Assembly: GCF_035934735.1 (NCBI RefSeq)
Contig: NZ_CP142396.1
Span: forward strand, 1,240,001 to 1,304,000
DNA length: 64,000 nt
Origin: Sedimentibacter sp. MB31-C6
GTDB lineage: Bacteria; Bacillota; Clostridia; Tissierellales; Sedimentibacteraceae
Reading direction: 5' to 3'
Made by a program: the position numbers and the translations under genes. How positions within the stretch are numbered: position 1 is the stretch's first letter; every line of letters begins with the position of its first letter. Under the pieces are notes generated by a model. It did no database searches. It had not been told where the DNA came from and was given only the letters and a program-made list of their open reading frames with translations. Positions 8,933-16,541 of the stretch are shown here, piece by piece.

Positions 8933-9430
8933 ATGAGTTTATATAAAGAATGGAATGAAATCTTAGAAGGTATTTCTACTCAAGAAGATTATCAAAAATT
9001 TTGGAAAGAATACATGGGAAAAGAAGCAGAATGTTATAGAAAAATACTAGAAGAAAAAAATCCAGTTATTGAAGGTAATATAAAAAATTTAGCTGAAAAT
9101 AACAACATGACTAGTATGCAATTTGTAGGTTTCTTAGATGGTGCAAATACAAGTTTTAAGGAATCTATAAATTTAGAAGATTTAACAGAAGAATCGGAAA
9201 TAAAGTTAGAACTTGATTTTGAGAAGTTATTATGGAATATGCACGATGCAAAAGCTGAATGGCTATATGATATGAATGAATGGAATAATATATTTGACGA
9301 TGACAAAAGAAAACAGATAAAAAAAGACTATAACCGTTCTAAAATAGTCGTTAAAGGTGAAAAAATAGGTAGAAATGATCCATGTCCTTGTGGTTCAGGA
9401 AAAAAATATAAAAAATGTTGCGGTAAATAA
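8933..9430 (+). CDS. SEC-C zinc-motif protein of unknown function
   Basis: A 165-residue, acidic, helix-rich cytoplasmic protein. The only recognisable domain is the C-terminal SEC-C motif, [18 protein letters not shown], the zinc-binding tail also found at the end of SecA, where it binds SecB and ribosomes. The rest (Trp-, Glu- and Lys-rich, about 140 residues) I do not recognise. An AGGAGG site gives a clear start. It lies between a terminator and an EamA permease gene 27 bp downstream, so the two may be co-transcribed. No function can be assigned from context. Confidence 0.85.
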   Translation: MSLYKEWNEILEGISTQEDYQKFWKEYMGKEAECYRKILEEKNPVIEGNIKNLAENNNMTSMQFVGFLDGANTSFKESINLEDLTEESEIKLELDFEKLLWNMHDAKAEWLYDMNEWNNIFDDDKRKQIKKDYNRSKIVVKGEKIGRNDPCPCGSGKKYKKCCGK

Positions 9431-9457
9431 ACAGCAACAAGAAAAGAAGGGGAAATT

Positions 9458-10348
9458 ATGAATAAAACAAGAGGATTAATTTATGCAATTTTAGCTGGTT
9501 TTATTTACGGATTTACTCCTATTTTAGGAAAATTATCATATATGGAGGGAAGCAACACATTATCACTAACCTTTTATAGAAGTCTTCTTTCCATTCCTTT
9601 TATTTTTGGAATTTTAAAATATAAGAAAATTCCCCTAGCTATAACAAAGCAAGAAATTAAAAAATTAGCTATCTTAAGTTCCCTTGGCCCTTCTTTGACT
9701 GCTATCACACTTTATGGTGCCTATAATTATATATCTGTAGGAATGACTACTACAATACATTATATTTATCCTGTTTTAGTTGCTGCCGTTTCTGTGATTA
9801 TATTTAAAGAGAAAATAAGTAAAGAAAAAATATTAGCCTTAGTTCTATCAACTATTGGAGTTGCTTTATTTTTCGAAGGCAGCTTTAGTATAGTAGGAGT
9901 AATATTGGCATTATTGTCAGGGGTAATATATGGCGCTCACCTTCTTTACATTGATAAAAGTGGTTTAAATGCGATGTATCCATTTAAAATTTCTTTATTC
10001 CTTAGCGCCTTTGCATCAATATATATGTTTATATTTGGAATGATATCTAAAACCTTAGTATTTAATATGTCTATAAAAGGTTGGATATACACACTCTTAG
10101 TTTCAATCTTTGTTTCTGTATTAGCTAATACATTAATCACTATGGCTGTAAAAAATGTTGGTCCTACTGTAACTGCAATTGTTGGAATGTTCGAACCTAT
10201 TACAAGCATATTATTAGGTATTATTTTATTAAATGAACCCTTTACATTAAAAAACATATTTGCATGCATTCTCATATTAACAGGAGTATTAATAATAACA
10301 TTAATAAAAGAAGAAAAAGTTAAAATAAAAACAGTTCTTTCAAAATAA
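9458..10348 (+). CDS. EamA/DMT-family transporter
   Basis: A 296-residue inner-membrane protein with about ten hydrophobic helices arranged as two five-helix EamA repeats. The first repeat starts with RGLIYAILAGFIYGFTPI, and the second ends with the conserved MFEPITSILLGIILLNE. This is the drug/metabolite transporter superfamily; many members export amino acids or metabolites, and the substrate cannot be read from sequence. GAAAAGAAGGGG precedes the ATG. The stop is followed at once by a strong hairpin shared with the convergent lar operon. Confidence 0.9.
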   Translation: MNKTRGLIYAILAGFIYGFTPILGKLSYMEGSNTLSLTFYRSLLSIPFIFGILKYKKIPLAITKQEIKKLAILSSLGPSLTAITLYGAYNYISVGMTTTIHYIYPVLVAAVSVIIFKEKISKEKILALVLSTIGVALFFEGSFSIVGVILALLSGVIYGAHLLYIDKSGLNAMYPFKISLFLSAFASIYMFIFGMISKTLVFNMSIKGWIYTLLVSIFVSVLANTLITMAVKNVGPTVTAIVGMFEPITSILLGIILLNEPFTLKNIFACILILTGVLIITLIKEEKVKIKTVLSK

Positions 10349-10382
10349 GATGCACTGGGGACTGTCCCCAGTGCATCTTTTT
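10347..10382. terminator. Palindromic bidirectional terminator (GGGGACTGTCCCC type)
   Basis: A perfect 13-bp stem (10349-10361 and 10365-10377, arms GATGCACTGGGGA and its complement) with a three-base loop, followed by T-rich sequence. It lies directly between the EamA stop and the larC stop and probably ends both transcripts. Its GC content is far above the surroundings, and GGGGACTGTCCCC palindromes of this type recur between genes in many Firmicutes. Confidence 0.85.
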
Positions 10383-10809
10383 AGATGTTTTTAATTTCGT
10401 CATAAACTTCTTTTATTGATACCTTGTTTTTAAGTGCTGCTTTTTTTATATCTTCATATTCCCCGCTGAATTTTATGATATCTCCATATACAACCTTTTT
10501 TACGTGAATATCACCAAATTTAGTGTTTATAAGTTCGTAACTTCTTTCCATAGTAGTTCTCTCAACTTTAATTTTTCTTATACCAATAGTTGAGGTTTCC
10601 GAAAGCACTATTCTTTCTAAAGTATCTAAATCTTCTTCTTGAGCTATAAATGTAAGTTTAACAGCAGGACGACATTTCTTCATGTAAATAGGAGTAAAGA
10701 AAACATCTAATGCCCCAGCTTCAAATAATCTTTCCATAACATACCCCAACACCTCTCCAGTTGTATCATCTATATTTGTTTCTGCTAATATTATACTGTT
10801 TAAATTAGT
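10381..10809 (-). CDS. larC: LarC C-terminal part (LarC2), reached by -1 frameshift
   Basis: C-terminal half of the nickel-pincer cofactor nickel-insertion protein LarC, in the -1 frame relative to larC1. Read from the slip site it gives LNSIILAETNIDDTTGEV followed by LGYVMERLFEAGALDVFFTPI, which is the conserved junction region of full-length LarC. The first start-like codon (GTG at 10752) falls inside this conserved region, so independent initiation there would remove essential residues. GAGAG lies just before that GTG, but the spacing is poor. The most economical reading is a LarC1-LarC2 fusion made by frameshifting at 10809-10818. A sequencing error in the homopolymer or a decayed gene are alternatives. 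Confidence 0.85.
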   Translation of the reverse strand, partial: TNLNSIILAETNIDDTTGEVLGYVMERLFEAGALDVFFTPIYMKKCRPAVKLTFIAQEEDLDTLERIVLSETSTIGIRKIKVERTTMERSYELINTKFGDIHVKKVVYGDIIKFSGEYEDIKKAALKNKVSIKEVYDEIKNI

Positions 10810-11561
10810 TTTTTTTTTCCTAAAACAAGCCTTAATAAATTAGGAATTTCAAAGTCTTTATAACCTGCACCATAACCTATCTTATCAATTTCCATATCTG
10901 GTTGTTCACTATATTCTTGTGCTAATGCTGCAACAATTGCAGCTCCCGTAGGTGTTACAAGTTCTCCTTGAATACCCTTAGAATATATTGGAATACTAGC
11001 ATTCTTAATAATTTCTAAAGTTGCTGGCGCTGGTACTGGCATTAATCCATGCTGACATTTTACAAATCCTGTTCCTACATGAAGCTTTGAAGCAACTACT
11101 TTTTCTATATTTAACATATCAATACAAATAGCAGTTCCTATAATATCTACAATTGAATCAATAGCCCCTACTTCATGAAAGTGAACTTGGTCAATAGGTT
11201 TTCCATGAACTTTAGATTCAGCTTCTGCTACATAAATAAATATTTTTTTTGAGAGCTTTTTAACTTTATCAGAAAGTTGGCTATCCTCAATAATTTTCTC
11301 AATATCATGTAAATTTCTATGTTCATGTGAATGGTGATGGTGATGTTCATGTGAATGATGCTCATCTTCTAATATTACATCAAAATAAGTACCTTCAATA
11401 CCATTTTTAACTTTTTTACTTACTTCTATGTGATACCCTTCTACATTTAATTTTTTCAACTCATTAATTAGTTCATTTTCATTTATACCTAAATCCAATA
11501 AACCACCTATTATCATATTTCCGCTTATACCAGAAAAACAATCCATATATAATATATTCAT
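10800..11561 (-). CDS. larC: LarC N-terminal part (LarC1), nickel insertion for NPN cofactor
   Basis: LarC uses CTP to insert nickel into pyridinium-3,5-bisthiocarboxylic acid mononucleotide, giving the nickel-pincer (NPN) cofactor of LarA-type enzymes. The 253-residue product starts MNILYMDCFSGISGNMIIGGL, the family signature, and has a His-rich segment (HSHEHHHHHSHEH) near residues 74-86 suited to nickel binding, then QVHFHEVGAIDSI and TPTGAAI. The start at 11561 has GGAG 9 bp upstream and lies 1 bp after the larB stop; a second ATG 15 bp upstream is less likely. The frame ends just after an A10 run, and the C-terminal half continues in the -1 frame. Confidence 0.93.
   Translation of the reverse strand: MNILYMDCFSGISGNMIIGGLLDLGINENELINELKKLNVEGYHIEVSKKVKNGIEGTYFDVILEDEHHSHEHHHHHSHEHRNLHDIEKIIEDSQLSDKVKKLSKKIFIYVAEAESKVHGKPIDQVHFHEVGAIDSIVDIIGTAICIDMLNIEKVVASKLHVGTGFVKCQHGLMPVPAPATLEIIKNASIPIYSKGIQGELVTPTGAAIVAALAQEYSEQPDMEIDKIGYGAGYKDFEIPNLLRLVLGKKKLI
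10807..10818 (-). other. Candidate programmed frameshift (slippery A10) site in larC
   Basis: The minus strand has a run of ten A (10818-10809) read as GGA AAA AAA AAA CTA ATT TAA in the larC1 frame, so the stop comes two codons after the run. Slipping back one base continues directly into LarC2. The run satisfies the X XXY YYZ slippery rule and would also permit polymerase slippage. Lactobacillus plantarum larC is likewise known to be split and expressed by frameshifting. Confidence 0.7.
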
Positions 11562-11562
11562 T

Positions 11563-12327
11563 TTATTTTTCTCCATTCATTTTATTTATCATACTCGCTA
11601 GATATCCCGCACCAAATCCATTATCTATATTTACAACACTAGTCCCTGATGCACAGGAGTTCAGCATTGCTAACAATGCAGCTACTCCATTAAAACTAGC
11701 TCCATAACCAACGCTTGTAGGAACTGCTATAACTGGTACGTCAACAAGACCTCCAACAACACTGGCTATTGCTCCTTCCATTCCAGCTGCAGCAATTATT
11801 ACATTGGCAGAATAAATAACATCCAATTTAGAAAGTAATCTATGGATACCTGCTACACCAACATCGTAAAGCCTTTCAACTTTATTCCCTAAAACTTCTG
11901 CAGTTATAGCTGCTTCTTCTGCAACAGGAATATCTGCGGTGCCTCCAGTAACCACTAATATAGAATTTTCAGTTTTTATTATTTCTTTTCTTCTTATTAT
12001 TATGATTCTCGCTAAATCATAATATATTGCATTATCTGTAATTTTACAAACACTTTCATAAACTTCCTTGCTGGCTCTTGTTGCTAAAATATTATTTTCA
12101 CCCATAGCTAACATCTTAGTAATAATTCCGTTAATATGGTCTAGTGACTTGCCTTGACAAAATATTACCTCTGGATATCCATTACGTAAAGCTCTATGGT
12201 TATCAATTTTAGCGTAGTTGCCTATTTCAGTAAAAGGTAATTCTTTAAGTTTTTCTACAGCTGTATCAATTGTTACTTCCTCATTCTTTACTTTATTCAA
12301 TAATTCTTTTAAATCATTTTTATTCAT
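11563..12327 (-). CDS. larB: LarB, NPN cofactor precursor carboxylase/hydrolase
   Basis: LarB carboxylates nicotinic acid adenine dinucleotide at C5 and releases AMP to give pyridinium-3,5-biscarboxylic acid mononucleotide, the first step of NPN synthesis. The 254-residue protein has an N-terminal part with FTEIGNYAKIDNHRALRNG and EVIFCQGK, and a C-terminal half resembling PurE (TGGTADIPVAEEAA, DVGVAGIHRL, AAGMEGAIASVVGGLV, VPTSVGYGA). The start ATG overlaps the larE stop (TAATG), implying coupled translation; an ATG 15 bp upstream is the alternative. It sits between larE and larC in the operon. Confidence 0.95.
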   Translation of the reverse strand: MNKNDLKELLNKVKNEEVTIDTAVEKLKELPFTEIGNYAKIDNHRALRNGYPEVIFCQGKSLDHINGIITKMLAMGENNILATRASKEVYESVCKITDNAIYYDLARIIIIRRKEIIKTENSILVVTGGTADIPVAEEAAITAEVLGNKVERLYDVGVAGIHRLLSKLDVIYSANVIIAAAGMEGAIASVVGGLVDVPVIAVPTSVGYGASFNGVAALLAMLNSCASGTSVVNIDNGFGAGYLASMINKMNGEK

Positions 12328-13154
12328 TATTTTATATCCCACTCATCCTTAGTATTTTGACTTACTTCTTCATTCATACTTCCAATTCTGTAACCTTGTA
12401 AATCCAAAGTGACAAAATTAAATCCTTCTTTCTTAAAGAATTCAACTACAGTTTCCCTATCCTTTTCTATAAATTTAGCAAAGTCCTCTTTTTTCAATTC
12501 TATTCTTGCTAAATTTCCATGGTATCTCACTCTAAAACCAGTATATCCTAAATCAAGGAGATAATTTTCACAATTTTCTACCATTTTTAAATTTTCCTTA
12601 GTAATTCGTGTACCATAGGGAATTCTAGATGCAAGGCAAGCCATAGAAGGCTTATTCCAAGTTGGGACATTTAGTTTTTTAGAAAGAACACGTATCTCTT
12701 CCTTGCTTAGTCCTGCTTCTTTTAAAGGACTCCTTACACCAAGTTCTTTAAGTGCTTTCATGCCAGGCCTAAAATCTGAAGTATCATCAGCATTAGTTCC
12801 ATCGACAACAAATTTATATCCATTTTTGTTTGCTGTATCTATAATTAATGTAAAAACAGCTTTCTTACAATGATAACATCTGTCTGGTTCATTTGCTACT
12901 AAACCTTTTATTCCCCATTCATCACCAATAATTGGAATAAACTTAGCCTTTAATATTTTAGCCAATTCTTCAGTTTCATAAGTATCTCTTTTAGGATACA
13001 TTGATGCACTTACATTTATTCCAACTGCATTCTCATTTAATACTTCATTTGCAACAGCTAACAAAAATGTGCTATCAACCCCTCCTGAAAATGCTACTGC
13101 AACACTACCCATCTCTTTAAGTATACTTCTTAATTTATTATATTTTTGTTCCAT
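12327..13154 (-). CDS. larE: LarE, ATP-dependent sulfur transferase for NPN cofactor
   Basis: LarE adenylylates the LarB product and replaces two carboxylate oxygens with sulfur. The 275-residue protein has the PP-loop SGGVDSTF at residues 23-30. Three cysteines stand out: Cys93 and Cys96 in DRCYHCKK, and Cys173 in SMACLASRIPYG. Cys173 corresponds to the sacrificial cysteine of the Lactobacillus enzyme; a three-cysteine set is the pattern I associate with [4Fe-4S]-type LarE, which can act catalytically. The start at 13154 was chosen for GAGGAG 7 bp upstream; an in-frame TTG at 13169 overlaps that site. It lies 16 bp after the ABC ATPase gene. Confidence 0.95.
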   Translation of the reverse strand: MEQKYNKLRSILKEMGSVAVAFSGGVDSTFLLAVANEVLNENAVGINVSASMYPKRDTYETEELAKILKAKFIPIIGDEWGIKGLVANEPDRCYHCKKAVFTLIIDTANKNGYKFVVDGTNADDTSDFRPGMKALKELGVRSPLKEAGLSKEEIRVLSKKLNVPTWNKPSMACLASRIPYGTRITKENLKMVENCENYLLDLGYTGFRVRYHGNLARIELKKEDFAKFIEKDRETVVEFFKKEGFNFVTLDLQGYRIGSMNEEVSQNTKDEWDIK

Positions 13155-13170
13155 TATTATACTCCTCAAA

Positions 13171-13782
13171 TTATATATTATTGATTTCTTCTAAGTTTAC
13201 TACTCTTGTACATACTCTGCTTGCCAATGCTTTATTATGTGTTATTATAACCATTCCAATATTTCTTTCTTCACATATTTTTATTAAAGAATTCCAAATT
13301 TGTGCTTGAGTTATTCCATCAAGCATTGCAGTTATTTCATCAGCAATTATAAATTTGGTATCCTTTGTTATAGATCTTGCTATTGAAAACCTTTGAAGTT
13401 CTCCTCCAGACAACTCATTAGGATACCTGTCTAGCCATATATCCTTGATACCTAAAATTTCTATAAGATTATAATTTATCTTACCATTTTCTGTTAAAGC
13501 TTTTTTCATTCTCCACCTAGGATTAATAGTTTCCTCTGGATGTTGATATATTAACTGAACAGGATAATATTCTTTATTTAAAATTTCTTTGTTATCTATA
13601 ACAACATTACCCCATGATGGCATAACATGACCTGCCAATATTTTTGCAAATGTACTTTTTCCATAACCACTTTTTGCTACTAATCCAACTCTTTCATTTG
13701 AAGATACGTTAAAATCCACATTTTTCAAAATATATGAACTATTGTTATATTTAAACCCAATATTTTTAGCTTCTAAAATCAT
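13171..13782 (-). CDS. ABC importer ATP-binding protein 2 (Opp/Nik type)
   Basis: A 203-residue ABC ATPase with Walker A AKSGYGKSTF, signature LSGGELQRFS and Walker B KFIIADE followed by ITAML. It is short for the DppF/NikE family and lacks the C-terminal extension that oligopeptide ATPases usually carry. The gene overlaps the end of the first ATPase by 17 bp and is followed 16 bp later by larE. By position it forms the second half of the ATPase pair for the upstream permeases. Nickel is the suggested substrate because of the linked lar genes; peptide transport cannot be excluded. Confidence 0.9.
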   Translation of the reverse strand: MILEAKNIGFKYNNSSYILKNVDFNVSSNERVGLVAKSGYGKSTFAKILAGHVMPSWGNVVIDNKEILNKEYYPVQLIYQHPEETINPRWRMKKALTENGKINYNLIEILGIKDIWLDRYPNELSGGELQRFSIARSITKDTKFIIADEITAMLDGITQAQIWNSLIKICEERNIGMVIITHNKALASRVCTRVVNLEEINNI

Positions 13783-14695
13783 AATTACATTTCACCATTT
13801 CATCATTAAATTTCTTCATTTCTACATTTTTATCACAAATTGCTTCTTTATAATTACATCTATCCCGGAAAACACATCCTATATCACCTATTTTAGGTAT
13901 AGGCTGGTAACCTTCTATTGGCTTAAATTCATTTGTAGGTAAAGAATTATATAATGCTTTCGTATATGGATGCCTTAAGTAACTTACACCTTTATTAAAA
14001 TATTTAGCTTTAGTCAACTCAAGTATATGTCCTGCATAAAATATAGCGATCTTATCTGAATAATTAATAGCTAACTCTATATCATGGGTTATTAATACAA
14101 CTGCTTTATTTTCGTCTGCAAAATTTCTAAAATAGTTCATTGTCTTTTTAGCAGATTCAACATCAAGTCCTGGAGTAGGTTCATCGGCTATTATGAGACT
14201 CGGCTCTTTTATAACAGAAGTAGAAATTAAAACCCTCCTTGCCATGCCACCAGATAGTTGAAATGGGTATAACTTTTCAGAATTTTCACATAAATCATAT
14301 TGTTCAAATATTTTACGTTGTTTTTTCTTAATTTCCTTATCATTTATGCAGTTTCTAACCTGTTTACCAACTTTTATTAATGGATCAAGGCATGAAATGC
14401 TCTGTGGAATATATGTTATTTCATTCCCTCTTAAAGATTTCAATAATTTTGAATCAATTAATTTACCATCATAATATATATCACCATCTACTACTGCGTT
14501 ACTAGGAAGTAATCCTAATATTGCTTCTGCTAATATACTCTTTCCACTTCCGCTAGCTCCTACTATAGTTAATATTTCCCCTGGATATGCCATTATAGAT
14601 AAATCATTTATAACTAAATTATCATTATTTTTTATTTTATTATCATTCATTCTAAATTGAACTGATAGATTATTTATTTCTAATAAAGGTTTCAT
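13766..14695 (-). CDS. ABC importer ATP-binding protein 1 (DppD/NikD type)
   Basis: A 309-residue ATPase. Walker A is GASGSGKSIL, the signature is LSGGMARRV, and Walker B LIIADEPTPGLD is followed by the switch LITHD. The C-terminus carries the cysteine-rich oligopeptide/nickel ATPase tail (YLRHPYTKALYNSLP, then CVFRDRCNYKEAICD), which in relatives holds an iron-sulfur cluster or a structural metal. It is part of a five-gene importer running from the binding protein at 18152 to the second ATPase, immediately followed by larE, larB and larC. Confidence 0.93.
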   Translation of the reverse strand: MKPLLEINNLSVQFRMNDNKIKNNDNLVINDLSIMAYPGEILTIVGASGSGKSILAEAILGLLPSNAVVDGDIYYDGKLIDSKLLKSLRGNEITYIPQSISCLDPLIKVGKQVRNCINDKEIKKKQRKIFEQYDLCENSEKLYPFQLSGGMARRVLISTSVIKEPSLIIADEPTPGLDVESAKKTMNYFRNFADENKAVVLITHDIELAINYSDKIAIFYAGHILELTKAKYFNKGVSYLRHPYTKALYNSLPTNEFKPIEGYQPIPKIGDIGCVFRDRCNYKEAICDKNVEMKKFNDEMVKCNYDFRS

Positions 14696-14725
14696 ATTTT
14701 TCTTCCAATCTATTTAAAACTTTAC

Positions 14726-15541
14726 TCACTCTCTTGCAAAATTAGGATTAAGAAGTAAAGATAAATTTTCTCCTAATTTGTTTATAAGTAATACTAAAAC
14801 TACTAATGAAAGGCCAGGAAAAAAAGCTAAATGCCACATCCCCGTAACTAAATATTTCATACTTTCAGATAATATAATACCTATTGCTGCTGACTCTGGA
14901 GATAATCCAAACCCTAAAAATGTTACAGATGCCTCATGAAGTATAGCATGTGGAAACATTAATATAAGCCCTACAATAAACTGAGGAAAAACTATAGGAA
15001 TCATGTGATTTTTAAAAATATACCAACCATTTTTACCAAACCTTCTAGATACCATTACATATTTATTGCTTCTAACCTGTAATACTTCACTACGAACTAT
15101 TCGTGCAAGTGATGTCCAATGAGTTACCGCAACACCAATCAATACACCTTTTGCACCTCTACCGCTTAATACAGAAATTAATATTATCAAAATAATATGA
15201 GGTATTCCCATAACTAAGTCAATTGCTAATTTCGCTATAAAGTCAACCCATTTTGGCATAGTCCCTGCCAATCCACCTATTATCAATGCAATTATACAAC
15301 TAATTAATGATGCAATGGACCCTATAACTAAACTATTTCTTAAACCTTTTATAGTCCTTAAAAACATATCTCTTCCTAACCAATCAGTACCAAAGGGATG
15401 TTCTAAAGAAGGTAATTGATTTTTAATTTCAAACTGAGGTGACAACATTTCATCTGTAATTAAAGTTCCAAAAACCATTATTAATATTATAATAACTAAT
15501 ATTGCAATAAGTATAACTTTACTTTTATCTCTCCTGCCCAA
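14726..15541 (-). CDS. ABC importer permease 2 (DppC/NikC type)
   Basis: A 271-residue membrane protein with about six helices. HPFGTDWLGRDMFLR near the N-terminus is the DppC/NikC hallmark, and the EAA loop appears near the end of the core (HEASVTFLGFGLSPESAAIG). Initiation is predicted at TTG 15541 with GGAG 9 bp upstream, inside the end of the preceding permease gene; no ATG fits better. It pairs with the DppB-type permease encoded just before it. Confidence 0.93.
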   Translation of the reverse strand: MGRRDKSKVILIAILVIIILIMVFGTLITDEMLSPQFEIKNQLPSLEHPFGTDWLGRDMFLRTIKGLRNSLVIGSIASLISCIIALIIGGLAGTMPKWVDFIAKLAIDLVMGIPHIILIILISVLSGRGAKGVLIGVAVTHWTSLARIVRSEVLQVRSNKYVMVSRRFGKNGWYIFKNHMIPIVFPQFIVGLILMFPHAILHEASVTFLGFGLSPESAAIGIILSESMKYLVTGMWHLAFFPGLSLVVLVLLINKLGENLSLLLNPNFARE

Positions 15542-16519
15542 TTAAACTTTCTCCTCTCTAATCATAGGGTTCATAGCCATATGAAGAATGTCTGCAATAA
15601 AGTTTCCCATAAATACAAATATAGCCGTTATAATCGTAGTACCTAATAATAAAGGTATATCGCCCCCTAATCCTGCCTGTACAACTGTAGAGCCAAGTCC
15701 AGGATAAGAAAAAACACTTTCTGCCAATACACTGCCACCAAATATTTCACTAAATGATCCAAACTGTATAGTAACTGCAGGCAAAACAGTATTTTTAAAA
15801 ATATGATTCTTAAGGATAGATTTCTCACTTTCTCCCTTAGCTATAGCAAATAAAACATAATCACTTTGTAAAACTTCTATAGTTTTGCTTCTTGTATGCA
15901 TAGCAACATTAGGAACAAAAACCAAAGTTAAAGTAATTATAGGTAGAATTGCATGATGTATTTTTTCAAGAATATTAATATTATCAGTGGTTATCCCAAT
16001 TGGAACACTAAATCCAATAGGAAAAATTTTAAGTTTCACTGAAAATATTATGAGCATAAGTATCCCAACCCAAAATGTTGGTGTAGCTGTAAAAGTTATA
16101 CAAATTGATTTAATTATTTTATCTAAAAGTGAATCTCTGTATTTACCCATTATTAAACCTAAAATATATCCCACCATACCTGAAAGTATAAAGGCAGATA
16201 CCATTAAAAATAATGAATTAATTGCCCTTTCACTAATAACAGAAATAACACTTTTTCTAAAAATAAGTGATTCACCTAAATCACCTTTAAGTAAATTAGA
16301 TGACCAATTTATAAATCTATCGATTTTTGATTCGTCTAAACCCCAATACTTTTCAATTTCTCCTCTTTGCTCTATACTAACTGTATTGCCTTCCCCAATA
16401 TATTGTCTTATAGGGTCAATTGGGGAATTTACTACCAAAGTAAAGGTTACAATACAAACTAAAATAATCAAAATAATCATTCTGGAGAAATTAAACATTA
16501 TATATTTAAAAATATTCAT
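15542..16519 (-). CDS. ABC importer permease 1 (DppB/NikB type)
   Basis: A 325-residue membrane protein with about six helices and the DppB/NikB features: an N-terminal helix followed by a proline-rich external stretch (NSPIDPIRQYIG), YWGLDESKIDRFINW and LKGDLGESL. The EAA region (AIAKGESEKSILKNHIFKN) and the GGSVLAESVFSYPGLG motif follow. It abuts the second permease gene directly. The order binding protein, permease, permease, ATPase, ATPase is that of nik/dpp operons. Confidence 0.93.
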   Translation of the reverse strand: MNIFKYIMFNFSRMIILIILVCIVTFTLVVNSPIDPIRQYIGEGNTVSIEQRGEIEKYWGLDESKIDRFINWSSNLLKGDLGESLIFRKSVISVISERAINSLFLMVSAFILSGMVGYILGLIMGKYRDSLLDKIIKSICITFTATPTFWVGILMLIIFSVKLKIFPIGFSVPIGITTDNINILEKIHHAILPIITLTLVFVPNVAMHTRSKTIEVLQSDYVLFAIAKGESEKSILKNHIFKNTVLPAVTIQFGSFSEIFGGSVLAESVFSYPGLGSTVVQAGLGGDIPLLLGTTIITAIFVFMGNFIADILHMAMNPMIREEKV

Positions 16520-16541
16520 CTGATTTTCCTATCTTTATCTT

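Noticed and set aside
10381-11576. larC as a simple pseudogene
   Set aside because: Both halves are intact and joined by one -1 slip at an A10 run, and split larC is known to work by frameshifting. A sequencing error remains possible.
15987-16523. 178-codon plus-strand ORF opposite an importer permease
   Set aside because: Antisense shadow of hydrophobic codons; the minus-strand permease has clear family motifs.
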